Shown one piece after another: positions 1 through 11,791 of a DNA stretch of 64,000 nt (positions within the stretch are counted from its first letter, which is position 1; the number at the start of each line of letters is the position of its first letter). The notes under the pieces were generated by a model. It was given only the letters and a program-made list of their open reading frames with translations. It had not been told where the DNA came from and did not search any database. A program made the translations under genes and the position numbers. This DNA comes from Capsicum annuum (taxonomy: Eukaryota; Streptophyta; Magnoliopsida; Solanales; Solanaceae), in NCBI RefSeq assembly GCF_002878395.1, contig NC_061115.1:90517955-90581954 (forward strand). The letters are read 5' to 3'.

Positions 1-331
1 TAAAAAGCATGGGCTAGAAGGAGCATAGGCTCCAGATCATCACATTGTCAGAAAAGACCCTTGGTTCAAGCAAACATAACCATTTGACCCTTTTTTTTTA
101 TATCCTCATTTCTTTTTCTTCATCAAGCTCTTTTTCATAGGGTTCCTTAATTACTTCCTTCTTACCATTCTCCTTCAATTCTCCTATCTTTTGAAGTACC
201 TCACTCACTTGTAATAGTGATAAAGAGTGAAGGATAAACTTCAAACCATTCAATTCTAACATATTTTGATGTACCTCTCATTATATTGCTAGGATCTTAT
301 AATAAAAATATGACAATATTGCATGGGAATC
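1..331 (-). pseudogene. Ty3/gypsy polyprotein remnant, region after protease (left piece)
   Basis: Minus-strand continuation of the gag-protease remnant at 18522-19413; the two pieces were separated by insertion of element B, whose target duplication is GAATC (327-331) against TAATC (18522-18526). Read on the minus strand it gives a short hydrophobic stretch and then a charged, Lys/Glu-rich linker of the kind found between protease and reverse transcriptase in Ty3/gypsy polyproteins. A stop falls in the linker. The assignment rests mainly on the continuity with the better-preserved right piece; alone this stretch would be hard to classify. The remainder of the polyprotein would lie left of the window. 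Confidence 0.45.
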
Positions 332-513
332 TGTAACACCCTATAGTTGTAACGCTTAAATGATGCAATCAAAATAAACTTTAGAATTGTGCATCGCATG
401 GAAATCACAAATAGCCACTAGATGAGGTGTGCTATTGGTGTACGTCTCACACCCCCAAGGGTGATATTGGCATGCAATGCATAACCCCCAGGTGTGCTAT
501 TGGCATGGGCCAC
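332..513 (+). repeat. Element B 5' LTR, left piece
   Basis: First 182 bp of the 5' LTR. It aligns with the start of the 3' LTR at 16637 (both contain ACACCC-TATAG/CATAG then TTGTAACGC). The short phrase GGTGTGCTATTGG recurs several times here, and also in the 3' LTR near 16840-16920. The piece ends at the GCCAC target duplication (509-513) where element A entered. Confidence 0.8.
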
Positions 514-1159
514 TATAATGCCCCACAAAATCCTCTTCCAGTCTGAGCCTTAGAGCGTATTTGGTAAAGCAAAAATCTGAGTCAAAATATTTTAGTAATA
601 TCCTTCCAAGTATGAAATACTTTGAATCGTGTGGGAATATATTTAAGCATGAATTATTATCATATAGGTCCCCTAACTCATGGTCGAGTTGAAAGCTTTC
701 TTATCATTTAAGTTTTAGTGACCGTAAAAATTTAGGTCAAATTCAATCGACCATAACTTGTTGTATATAAATAAATAGGTGTATTACTATAAATAAAATG
801 AAATATATTTGAATTAGCTTTCTAACTATACCAATTTCACCTAAATCCAATATCGGAGTAAAGAGTTATCCTCATTTTATTCCAGCATGTCAAGCTGGAA
901 AACGGTGACAACATTGCTGACGGGCTATCACATTTCTGATGACCTTTTTGACGACGTCGTCACATTCTGAAAATATTTCTAATGATGTTGTCAGACCTGG
1001 CTAGAAAATCAAGAATTTGGACCCCTTTTGTGATGACCATTCGTGACAGCCTATCACGGACCTGGCGACCTGTCAAAGATGGCGTCAAGAATATTTTTTC
1101 AGCAATTCAAGGGCATTTTTGCAAGGGTATTTTGATCATTTTCCACCCTTTTTAGCCTC

Positions 1160-1167
1160 TATAAATA
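1160..1167 (+). promoter_or_regulatory. TATA box of element A 5' LTR
   Basis: TATAAATA, about 647 bp into the LTR and 80-260 bp downstream of the CG-word cluster. The same box is at the equivalent place in the 3' LTR (6738-6745). Transcription would start near 1190. Confidence 0.6.
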
Positions 1168-3689
1168 TGAGGAACCCTCATTCAAACCCTAATTCAATCA
1201 TTTTCTTTTCTAATTCTCCCAAGAATCCTAATCTTCCAAAATTCATCCATAAATTCTTCAAGGTTTCTTCAAGAATCAAGTTCCTACTAGTGTGGGCTTC
1301 AAGAATTTATTTATTTCAAGTGTGGATAAAGTTTCAAGCACTAAAGTTCATCCAATTTCAAAGTTTAGGGTATGTAGATGTTGATTCTTGGGTCCTTTTC
1401 ATCCAAGAAGCTCAAGAAACCTTTTTAAAACTAAAAGATTTTTATGTTTATGAGTTGAAATGAATGTTTAATGTGTTGTTCAGTTTTGATTTTTGTTTGC
1501 CTACAAAATTTATGAGCTTTGACCCTAGTATGTGGAATTCATATGATGTTTGCGATAGACCCTCTTGAAGTTATTTTTCCATGTGATGTGTTCATTACTT
1601 TTGGGAGTAGAAATGGTTGAATAAGTGAAGAACGTTCTCCATAGGTTTGATAAAGAGCTTAGGTAAAGCATAAGGGACACTATAGTATGTTGAATAGGAA
1701 ACCCCAAATTGTGAGCTAGTCAGTGCATGCCTAGTGTTTGATAAAATGCCTTAGTAAGTGAAATGTGCCAAGATAGCATGAAATTCCCAAGTAGGTGTAA
1801 AATCGGTCATGTCTAGAGGTTATTGAAAGACCCTAGTGAACAAGTCGAGATATGATGGTTGTAAATTCCCCCAATTATGTGATCTTGATATATGTTAAGC
1901 TTTTAATACATGCCAAGTGGTTAGCAAGTAAGTTATGACGTTATAGTATAAATTCTCCCTAAGCCATGGGATATCCAAACATATGTCAAGATCGATATAG
2001 GTATGAAATAACTAAGGTAAAACCTTGTTGAAGGGAGTACAATCTAGTAGCATATTTCCCCTACATTATTATATGATTATGATTCCGAGATGCTTAAAGT
2101 GACTCCTTGGTGACTGTGATGATGAATAGATGTTTGAGATCCTTAAATACTTGAGGTGATGTTTAATGACTGTGGAAATAAACATATGGCATGATTCCTG
2201 AATTACTTGTGAAGATGTTTGAATGATTGTGATGATGCATGAATACTTGTGATGATGAATGAATAATGATTCTTACTTTTATGCTATCGAGTCCTGGGGG
2301 TATTTATACCCGAAAATATAGCTGTTGTCTAGAGCCCATGTTAGTTTATCGATAATTCCAGTTGATCCACGATTCTCAGAACTCAGTGAGCTATAGAACT
2401 CTGTATCCTCAGATAAGTGCGGAACTTAAGAAAGCTTAGTAATCTCAAAAATCTCTGTAATCTCTATATCGCTAGTAATCTAGCCGTAGTATTGTAATCA
2501 TCTCAGATCTAATAGTATTCAAGTGATTCAATTCTAATCTCAGAAGTGATTTGAGTAATCTATTCAAGCTCTATATCGTCAGTCAGATACTATGATTCGA
2601 TGTCTTTTCCGTCAGACACGAAACTAAGTAATCTCAGCATAACCTAGTTAGATTTTTTGAGAAACATAATCGGTATCAGATTCAGTTAAATTGTGCTCAG
2701 TTAATAATTTATTCAGAGTCTTTCAGTTGGGAGTAAAAACTAGCACCGAGCAAGATCAAGGATGGGAACTCACCCACTAGTAGAGGGTGTGATTCTTAGA
2801 TGCAATCTTTGTGCTCCAGAACTACGTAGCTAGCGTAGGTTTAGACATCATACCTACTATTTAAGGGTAGATAAGAGACATCATACCTGTTAGATAAGGA
2901 TTGATGAGGTGGCTTGACCTGTTAGATGAGGGCTCCACCATTCTCGTTTGAGCACATGATAGATGAGGGTCACATAAAGATAATGAACATAAAGATAATG
3001 TCTTTACCCGTGGCACAGTATTGGTACCCTCCCAACTGGGGGTAGAGTTTGGACCCTACCTGTGGTAGGTTGAGGCATGTCAGTTAAGTGACTACTTCCC
3101 ATAGTTTCAGTTTCAGATTCATTCTCAGTTTTAGAATTAATCTTCAAAAATCAAGACTGTCAGATACAGTCATCTATGTTTATGAGGAACTGAGATAGTT
3201 TTGTAGATTCATGGACCATCCCGATAGAGAGTCTTGGTCACATATACAGTAGATTGATATCATATTCAGAGATATGCCACCAGACAGGCTTGATCATAGT
3301 ATCATATTTCTATTGAATATTCTTGCCATCAGATTCAGATATAATCATGCTTCTTATCATTGATAATTACTTCCAAAACAATCTGTTAGCAAAGTTGATC
3401 TCTAATTCTGTCAGTTGAAAGCAGTAAGCTCGGAGTACAGTCCTTGATGTAACCATATCTAGATCCTCAATTATCAGTATCAGAGGAGTCAGTGATTTAG
3501 TATCTCAGTATCAGTAGTGAGTTTAGTCTGCAGTTAAGTGGTATTCGAGTTTCGGTATCTAGAGTTGCGATGATTGTGTTCATGTTCTGTGCATTCATGT
3601 ATGTTTTCTCATGCAGCATCTTTCATGATTATTTAATTTAGATATTATGCATGCATGAGCCCTTGCATTATCCTACCTCGTCTACATAC

Positions 3690-3901
3690 TCAGTATATTC
3701 CTGTACTAACACATTTATGCTATGGTGTTTTATTTGACACCATAGGTTTAGAGGCATAGGATCTAAATTATCCTCAGTAGTTTAGTCCTCATCAACAGTA
3801 GTAGCAGTGAGTCCTCTTCTTTTGAAGACGAATGTCAGTTTACTATTATTGTTTTAGATTTTTTTATTTTCAGTTGACGGAGTTAGTTGGGGACCTATCC
3901 C
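3690..3901 (+). other. Inverted-repeat series in element A 5' LTR
   Basis: Three short inverted repeats in a row: CTATGGTGT-N8-ACACCATAG (3720-3745, perfect 9-bp arms), GTCCTC-N7-GAAGAC (3811-3829, one mismatch) and GGGAC-CT-ATCCC (3890-3901, one mismatch). The same series, with different but still complementary arms, occurs at the equivalent place in the LTRs of elements B, E and F, which suggests an RNA or DNA structure under selection. Confidence 0.6.
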
Positions 3902-4132
3902 ATTAACCCCATAGTTCAGACAGTTTAGAGGTTTTTTAGACGAATGTATTAATATTCAGTTTTTAGTTTTGAGTATGTATAGATGTGTTGAACCTTATAG
4001 AAAGTTTCCGTATTTATTTTAAATATTATACTGTGTACAGTTACAGGTATCAGAAAAGGGTTAGCTTGTGGTCCTTCGGGTCCATAAGCACTGTGTGACA
4101 TCTCAAAATGGGATCTCGGGGCATTACAAACT

Positions 4133-4144
4133 TGGTATCAAAGC
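4133..4144 (+). other. Primer-binding site, element A
   Basis: TGGTATCAAAGC starts 5 bp after the 5' LTR and matches the 3' end complement of initiator tRNA-Met except for one base. Element F has the identical 12 bases at the same spacing (56112). Confidence 0.8.
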
Positions 4145-4352
4145 CTAACATTCAAGAGTATCCTAGGGTGTCTGAAAAGCCGCATCTAGTAGAGTCTTGT
4201 ACATGGGTGTGTAGCACGCCACATTTATGTACCAGAGGCTACATGATGTTCTTAGGCATAGTTCCTCTTCTTTCAGTGATCATTTTGTGTGAGTGAGTAT
4301 GAGATCAAGTTGATCCTCAGTCTAATCCACTTTATTCTTTCATTTACAGAGT

Positions 4353-5537
4353 ATGCCTCCTCGTAGAGACTTTGTCCATAGGGTTGATGATCAGCCCCCT
4401 CAGCCAGTAAATCCTAAAAATGAGAGTGTGTCACATGCAGAGTTTTGGGCAGCTTTCCAGGCGCTAGCCCAGACAGTGACTAATGTTCATGGAAACTATT
4501 AGGCTGCAGTCCTACCTCAGCAAGATGGGAATTCTACTGCAGCCAGGATTAGAAGCTTCATGAAAATGAACCCGCCCAAATTCTTTGGGTCAGTAATAGG
4601 TGAGGATCCATAGTTATTTCTTGAGAAGGTGAAGAAAATCACCCAAATTATGCATGTGTCAGAGGAGGAGAGTGTTGAGTTAGCATCTTATAGGTTGAAA
4701 GATATTGCTCATGATTGGGTAGTGAGAGTTTTAGAGTGCCTTTCAAGATAGGTTTTTCCCGCTAAAAATGAGAGAATCTAAGGTAGAAGAGTTTATGAAC
4801 CTAAGGCAAGGCTCCATGACAGTGAAAGAGTATTGTCTTAAGTTTAACCAATTAGCTAAGTATGCTCCCGACTTGATAGCTGACCCTAGAGCGAGTATGA
4901 GTAAGTTTTTGATTGAGGTATCAAGTGATGTGTTGAAAGAGTGTAGAGCTACCATGCTCAATAGAGATATGGATCTTTCTAGGATAATGATTCATGCATA
5001 ACAGATTAAGGCAGATAAGATAAAGGAGAGAGGGAGAGTGTGTAAGAGAGCCAAGACAGGTAGTCATGGTTTCTTGTAGTCAGGATCTCAAGGTGGTAGT
5101 AGTTCTCAGTATGGTTGGAGATTTTTAGTTCAAGCTCCATCTTTAGCTAGTGTACTCGCACCTACGTTTGGGGGTGTCAAATTTGAGGAAGTGCCAAGCT
5201 CCAAAGCCTAGAGTAGTACTAGTGGTGTTTGTACCTACCTGTTGTGTGAAAAATGTGGTAAGAATCATAAGGGTGTATGTAGATCCAGTAGTGATGTGTG
5301 CTTTGGATGTGGCGAGACCGGTCTCAAAGTTAGAGACTGTCCTAAGCCAAGTCCCTGAAGTCAGCGTAGTCATCCTTCAGCTCATAATAGATTGTATGCT
5401 CTCTACGCTTGCCTTGATCGAGAAAGATCCCCTGAAATTGACCCGGGTATGTTATGAGCCCTTCATATTTATGTTATACATTGATAAATCCTTTTCTCTC
5501 ATTTTGAGCTTATATGTTAGCATGAGTCATGCATAAG
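4353..5537 (+). pseudogene. Element A gag with N-terminal edge of protease (decayed)
   Basis: Starts at the conserved MPPRR context, as in element B, and reads a chromovirus Gag: a Gln/Pro-rich N-terminus, an MNPPKF-type segment, an RLKDIAHDW-type helix, an 'FMNLRQGSMTV' block (about 4790-4830) and a double zinc knuckle at about 5237-5350, in which the His of the second knuckle is Leu. In-frame TAG stops replace Gln codons near 4500 and 4610, and a deletion near 4720 removes the segment expected between the helix and the 'FFPLKMRE' block. The frame then runs into the first residues of a protease (around 5460-5530) and stops; all later pol domains are missing. Gag normally packages the element RNA; this copy cannot. 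Confidence 0.75.
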
Positions 5538-6090
5538 TTTCAGATCTTGATCCGTCAATTATGACCCAGTCTGTAGGCGGGCGCACCGCTCCATTTTAGC
5601 GAAGTATGTTTAGAGAGACATAGAGTCCCAAGGGGGAGATACCCCATGGTATTATGATGTTGCATTCCATTAGATTTATCTTGATGTATGTTCAGATTTT
5701 CCTTATAAAGTTAGCATCAATCATTGTTGCATTGTCAAGTCGTGCTTTCAAAAGTCAGCTTAGCCAGACATTCATGCATTAGATATGTGCATTTTGTAGA
5801 AAGAGTTCAGCTTTTCAGCATGTGTTCAGTCCTGTATTCATAAGATCATCCCAGTTATGAGTCCATGCATCAGATATCCATGTGTATTATGAGAATTCAG
5901 CTAGGAGTATCATCAGTCGAGTATTCCATGCATCATATATGCATGACCAGTGTGAGAACTCTATATGTTAGTCATTCTAATTGCTTAGTCCTGATCTAAG
6001 ATGTTTCCATTTCTTAAGTAAGTTCTGTTGATCTGTAATATCAGTCTATTAAACGACATTCGAGGACGAATGTTCTTAAGGGGGAGATAA
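5538..6090 (+). other. Element A 3' noncoding interior with polypurine tract
   Basis: No coding capacity is seen. AAGGGGGAGATAA at 6078-6090 directly precedes the 3' LTR and is the plus-strand primer. A second copy of its first 11 bases, AAGGGGGAGAT, lies at 5630-5640. The junction between the truncated protease and this region is near 5535. The text has many short 'catgcatcagatatg' type phrases. Confidence 0.6.
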
Positions 6091-9000
6091 TGTAATACCC
6101 CGCAAAATCCTCTTCCAGTCTGAGCCTTAGAGCGTATTTGGTAAAGCAAAAATCCTAGTCAAAATGTTTTAGAAATATTCTCCCAAGTATGAAATACTTT
6201 GAATCATGTGGGAATCTATTTGGGCATGAATTAAGATCATAGAGGTCCCCTAACTCATGGTCGAGTTGAAAGCTTTCTTATCATTCAAGTTTTAGTGATC
6301 GTAAAAATTTGCGTCAACTTCAATTGACCATAACTCATTGTACATGAAGAACTAGGTGGCTTTCTGTATATTAAATGAAAGATCTTTGAATTAGATTTCT
6401 AATGATACCAATTTCTCCTAAATCAAATATCGGAGCAAAGAGTTATCCCCATTTTATTCTAGCATGTCAAGCTGGAAAATGGTGACGACGTTTCTGACGA
6501 GCTATCACATTTCTAACGATATTTTTAATCATGTCGTCACATTCTGACAACATTTTTTATGACATCATCAGCCCTGGGCAGAAAATCAAGAATTTGGACC
6601 CCTTTTGTGATGATTATTTGTGACGGCCTATCACAGACCTGACGGCCTGTAATAAATGGTGTCAAGAATATTTTTTCAGCAATTCAAGAGCATTTTTGCA
6701 AGGGTATTTTGATTAGTTCCCACCTTTTTTGAGCCTCTATAAATATGAGGAACCCTCATTCAAACCCTAATTCAATTATTTTCTTTTCCAATTCTCTCAA
6801 GAATATCTAGGGTTTCATTCAAGAACCCTAATCTTCAAAAATTTATTCATAAATTCTTCAAGGTTTCTTCAAGAATCAAGTTCCTAATAGTGTAGGCTTT
6901 AAGAATTTATTTATTTCAAGTGTGGAAAAATTTCAAGCACTAAATTTCATCCAATTTCAAAGGTTAAGCTATGTAGATGTTGATTCTTGGGTTCCTTTCA
7001 TCCAAGAAGCTCAAGAAACCTTTTTAAAACTAAAAGATTTTTATGTTTATGAGTTGTTAATGATTTGTATGAGTTGAAACAGATATTTAATGTGTTGTTA
7101 TGCTTTGATTTATGTTTTCCTACAAAATTTATGAGCTTTGACCCTAGTATGTGGAATTCATGTGATGTTTGCGATAGACCCTCTTGAAGTTGTTTTTCCA
7201 TGTGATGTGTTCATGACTTTTGGGTGTAGAAATGGTTTAATAAGTTAAGAACGTTCCCCATAGGTTTTATAAAGAGCTTAGGTGAAGCATAAGAGCCACT
7301 ATAGTATGTTGAATAGAAAACCCCAAATTATGAGCTAGTATATGCATGCCTAGTGTTTGATAAAATGTCTTAGTGATTGAAATGTACAAAGATAGCATAA
7401 AATTCCCAAGTAGGTGTAAAATCGGTCATGTCTAGTGGTTATTGAAAGACCCTACTGAACAAATCGTGATATGATGGTTGTTAATTTCCCCAATTATGTG
7501 CTCTTGATATATGTTAAGCTTTTAATACATGCCAAGTGGTTAGCAAGTAAGTTATGACGTGATAGTATGAAGTCTCCCCAAGCCATGGGATATACAAACA
7601 CATGTCAAGATTGATATAGGTATGAAATAGCTAAGGTAAAACCTTGTTGAAGGGAGTACAATCTAGTAGCATATTTCCCCTACGTTATGATATGATTATG
7701 ATTTTGAGATGCTTAAAGTGACTCCTAGGAGAATATAATAATGAATAGATGCTTGAGATTCTTAAATGCTTGAGGTGATGTTTAATGACTGTGGAAATGA
7801 ACATATGGCATGATTCCTGAATTAATTGTAAAGATGCTTGAATGATTGTGATGATGCATGAATGCTTGTGATGATGAATGATTGATGATTCTTACTTTTA
7901 TTCTATCGAGTCCTGGGGGTATTTATATCCAATAATAGAGCTGTTGTCTAGAGCCCGTGTCAGTTTCTCGATAATTTTAGTTAAGCCATGATTCTCAGAA
8001 CTCAGTGAAGTATAGAACTCTGTATCCTCATACAAGTGCAGAACTTAAGAAAGCTTAGTAATCTCAGAAATCTTTGTATCGCTAATAATCTAGCCTTAGT
8101 CCTGTAATCAACTCAGATCTAATTATATTAAAGTGATTTAATTCTAATCTCAGAAGTGATTTGAGTAATCTATTCAAGCTCTGTATCTTCAGTCAAATAA
8201 TATGATTTGATAGCTTTTCCATCAGATACAGAACTAAGTAATCTCAGCGTAACTCAGTCAGATCTTTTGAGAAACATGATCAGTTTTAAATTTAGTTCAG
8301 TTGTGCTTAGTTAAGAATTCAGTCAGTCTTTCAGTTGGGAGTAGAAACTAGCACCAAGTGAGCTCAAGGATGGGAACTCACCTACTAGTAGATGGTGTGA
8401 TTCTTAGATGCAATCTTTGTGCTCCAGAACTACGTAGCCAGCGTAGGTTGAGACATCATACCTACTAGATGAGGGTAGATGAGAGACATCATACGTATTA
8501 GATGAGGGTAGATGAGGTGTTTTGACCATTTAGATGAGGGCTCCACCATTCTCGTTTGAGCACCTGATAGATGAGGGTTACATAGATAATGCACATAAAG
8601 ATAATGTCTTTACCCATGGCATAGTATTGGCACCCTCCCAACTGAGGGTAGAGGTTGGACCCCACCTGTGGTAGGTTGGGGCATGTTGGTTAAGTGACTA
8701 TTTCCCACAGTTTCAATTTCAGATTCAGTCTCAGTTTTAGAATCATTCCTCAGAAATCAGGACTGTTAGATACAGTCATCTATCTTTATGAGGAACTCAG
8801 ATAGTTCCATTGATTCATGGACCATCCCGACAGATAGACTTAGTCACATATACAATTGATTGATATCATATTCAGAGACATGCCGCCAGACAGGCTTGAT
8901 CATAGTATCTGATTTCTATTGAATATTCTTGTCATCAGATTCAGATATAACCATACTTCTTATCATTGATAATTGTTTCCAAAATAATCTGTTAGGAAAG

Positions 9001-9734
9001 TTGATCTATAATTCTGTCAGTCGAAATCAGTAAGCTCAGAGTACAGTCCTTGATGTAAGAACATCCAAATCCTCAGTTTTTAGTATCAGAGGAGTCAGTG
9101 ATTCAGTATCTTAGTGTCAGTAGTGAGTTTAGTCTGTAGTTAAGTGGTATGAGAGTGTTAGTATCTAGAGTTGCGATTATTGTGTTCATGTTCTGTGCAT
9201 TCATGTATGTTTTCTCATGTGGCATATTTCATAATTATTTAATTTAGATATTATGCATACATGCGCCCTTGTATTAGCCTACCTCGTCTACATACTCGGT
9301 ATATTCCTGTACTAATGCATTTGCGCTATGGTGTTTTATTTGACACCATAGGTTAAGAGGAACAAGATCCAGATTATCCTTAATAGTTCAGTCCCCGTCA
9401 GCAGCTGTAGCAGTGAGTCCTCTTCTTTTGAGAATGAATCTCAGTTTACTATTATTGTTTCAAATTTTGTTTATTTTCAGTTGACTAAGTTAGTTGGGGA
9501 CCTGTCCCATCAAATCCACAGTTCAGACAGTTTAGAGGTTTTTTAGATGGATGTATTAGTATTCAGTTTTAAGTTTTGAGTATGTATAAATGTGTTGAAC
9601 CTTATGGCAAGTTTTCGCATTTATTTAGATATTATGCAGTGTACTGGTACAAATATCAGAAAAGGGTTAGCTTGTGGTCCTTCGCGTCCATATGCACCGT
9701 GTGACATCTCAGGATGGGATCTCAGGGCATTACA
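6091..9734 (+). repeat. Element A 3' LTR
   Basis: 3644 bp, TGTAATACCCC to GGGCATTACA. Same internal order as the 5' LTR: CG-word cluster (about 6475-6655), TATAAATA (6738-6745), TCAGTAATC-type words, 'agatgagggt' repeats (8455-8580), inverted repeat CTATGGTGT-N8-ACACCATAG (9326-9351) and GGGACCTGTCCC (9497-9508, perfect here although mutated in the 5' LTR). The GTCCTC arm at 9417 has lost its partner. Scattered substitutions and small indels against the 5' LTR show that the insertion is not recent. Confidence 0.85.
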
Positions 9735-9739
9735 GCCAC

Positions 9740-11569
9740 ACACCCCCTAGGTGTGCTATTAGAGTGTACCACACAACCAAAGTACAATGCCAAATATTGC
9801 TCTGATTGACTTAAATTAAGGGTGTTGAAGTCTCTTCATACCCCTAAACTATCCCTAATCATCCTTAAATGAATTAATTAGTCTTTAAACACTTTACCTC
9901 AACTCTTTTAACCCCAAACATTCAGTACACACTTAAAAACCCTTCCCTTCTTTCTAAGAACAAAGCTCAAGCTTATTCTCTCAAGAAACATAAGGATTTA
10001 AGTTTTGATTTCAAGATTTCTTCAAGAATCCGTTCAAATAAGTTATGTGGGCTTTTGAACAAGGTTAATCTTTCATCCTTATGCCTAAATGTATGATTTT
10101 TCAAGTTAAACTTACATGTTTTAAGTTAAGGTTCATTCCCAAATCCTCGTGTGTTGAAAGCATAGCATTATCATGTAATTTAAAGGACTAAAGAGAATAA
10201 TAGTTGTACTTACTCATGTTTTAAACCACAAGTTTGATATTTCATTTGAATTTGGTTATTTTGATGAGAAAGTGTTATTCTCCTAAATTAAATACACCCC
10301 TAAGCTTAAATTTATGTACTATAATCATTTACTAAATTTTCCAATGTTTTGCATCCCCGAGCTATGGCCCCATATTACTATTTTAAAATTGTTATCGTAG
10401 TTTTATAGTCATTCAGTGCTGGAGGGTTATGAACACTAGATACCTACATGTGTACTTGTGATTTTAGATTTTTTAAATTTCATGTTAGCCAGACCATGAT
10501 TTTATTACTATGTTCAAGTTCAAGTTGATCCTTGTTAGTACAGTACCATGTTATGTTGAACCATAAATAACACTAGTGTTATTTAGTTAGGAGTAGGATT
10601 TATCACTGAGAGGGAAGTATGGGTTCGGTATATCCTACTTCCCAGAATCTACGTGCCATCGTAGGACTTAGGGACTCGCCAAAGAGTGTTTCCCCTTTTT
10701 CTGAAATTGGGCTTAGATTAGTGATCACACTAGTTTAGGTTCAACTCTGATGGAAAGGATGGAACAACCCTTCTTAATGTGGGCCAGATGTTGGAATCCA
10801 TGGTAATATGCATAGTTTATGTCAGTTACATGATTTCTCGTAGAGTTTCAGTCAGTACTGACAGTTTGTTTCCGTTCAATTTTGCTAGACTAAGTAGTCA
10901 GTTTTCAACATTTATTTAGTCAGTTATACAAACTACACCAGTTATTCCAATAATGTCAGTGTATTAAAAAACATGGCCTTGAATATTCAGTTTTATATGT
11001 TTATGTAATTACATTCAGTTTTGCATGTAATAGTCCTTACCTCACGTACCAGTATATTTAAAGTACTTTTCGCATACCTTTCTTCTTATGCTATGTTGTC
11101 TTATAACATAGGTTCAGACCCACAGTTTCCGAACCATTCTTTGACCGCTCAGTAGTTCCCTGCAGCAATAGTTGTGAGTCCTTACCCATCTAGGACGTGA
11201 TATGTTATTTCATTTATTTCAATATTTTATTATGATTCAGTTAGTTGAAGTTAGTTGGGGGTTTGTCCCATCTACTCCTTATGATTCTTAGAGGCTTTCA
11301 GATAGTTATACAGTTATTTAGCTTTTAGTTATTATCAGTTATTTTAGACAAGACAGTCTAGTTTTCCAGTGTTTATCAGATACTTTAGACATGTATTTTT
11401 ATATATTTTAGTATTCAGACTGGCAGTACCTTATTAGTTTTTTTGCACATGTTGTTTTACTTTTATTTAATACAGTGCTCATAGCAAGTACCTAACCATG
11501 GGTTAGCTTGGGGTCACTTGTGGACTTAAGCACAGTGTAGCGACAAGGGGGTAGCCATGGGTTGTGAAA
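9740..11569 (+). repeat. Element B 5' LTR, right piece
   Basis: Continues the LTR after element A and aligns with the 3' LTR at 16637-18521 to its end. It contains the inverted repeats CTATGTT-N7-AACATAG (11091-11111) and GTCCT-N9-AGGAC (11178-11196). Roughly 200 bp around 11165-11367, including the second inverted repeat, are missing from the 3' LTR. The terminus TGAAA stands for the expected TGACA. Confidence 0.8.
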
Positions 11570-11574
11570 AAACT

Positions 11575-11586
11575 TTCTATCAAAGC
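11575..11586 (+). other. Primer-binding site, element B (mutated)
   Basis: TTCTATCAAAGC occupies the place where elements A and F have TGGTATCAAAGC, just after the LTR; two adjacent G residues are changed. Confidence 0.6.
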
Positions 11587-11791
11587 CAAAGGTTTTAAAG
11601 TTTCATAGGGTATTTGTAATCTGTGTTGAGTAAGTCTTATGCATGGGTGTGAAGCGTGCCACACTTATGGATAAGTGGTTACAAGATGTTTTTAGGAAAG
11701 TTTCCCTTCTTTCAGTGTTCATTTCATGCAAAAGAGCATAAGCTTTATTGAATTCTTTTTTCCAACTTATGTTTTATTCCTTTTACAAATA

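Larger units (their letters stand above)
514..4128 (+). repeat. Element A 5' LTR
   Basis: 3615 bp, ending GGGGCATTACA. In order it contains a cluster of CG-containing words (about 900-1080), a TATAAATA box (1160), an AT-rich transcribed part with TGATGA-type repeats (2120-2280), a stretch of degenerate TCTCAGTAATC words (2370-2700), repeated 'agatgagggt' phrases (2860-2970), and near the end a series of short inverted repeats (3690-3901). It is clearly homologous over its full length to the 3' LTR at 6091. ORFs such as 1119-1463 are chance readings and are not conserved as proteins. Confidence 0.85.
514..9734 (+). mobile_element. Element A: gag-only, non-autonomous LTR retrotransposon nested in element B
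   Basis: A 9.2-kb element with exact 5-bp flanks GCCAC (509-513 and 9735-9739). LTRs are 514-4128 (3615 bp) and 6091-9734 (3644 bp), so together they make up nearly 80% of the element. The interior (4129-6090) holds a tRNA-Met-type primer site, a decayed gag, the first residues of a protease, and a 3' noncoding part with a polypurine tract; RT, RNase H and integrase are absent. Gag resembles that of elements B and F, so A is probably an internally deleted relative mobilised by a full-length partner. The 5' LTR starts TATAATG where the 3' LTR has the expected TGTAATA. Confidence 0.85.

Noticed and set aside
1119..1463. 114-codon open frame in element A 5' LTR
   Set aside because: It lies in the LTR leader after the TATA box and is broken in the 3' LTR copy; composition is AT-driven. 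No family resemblance.
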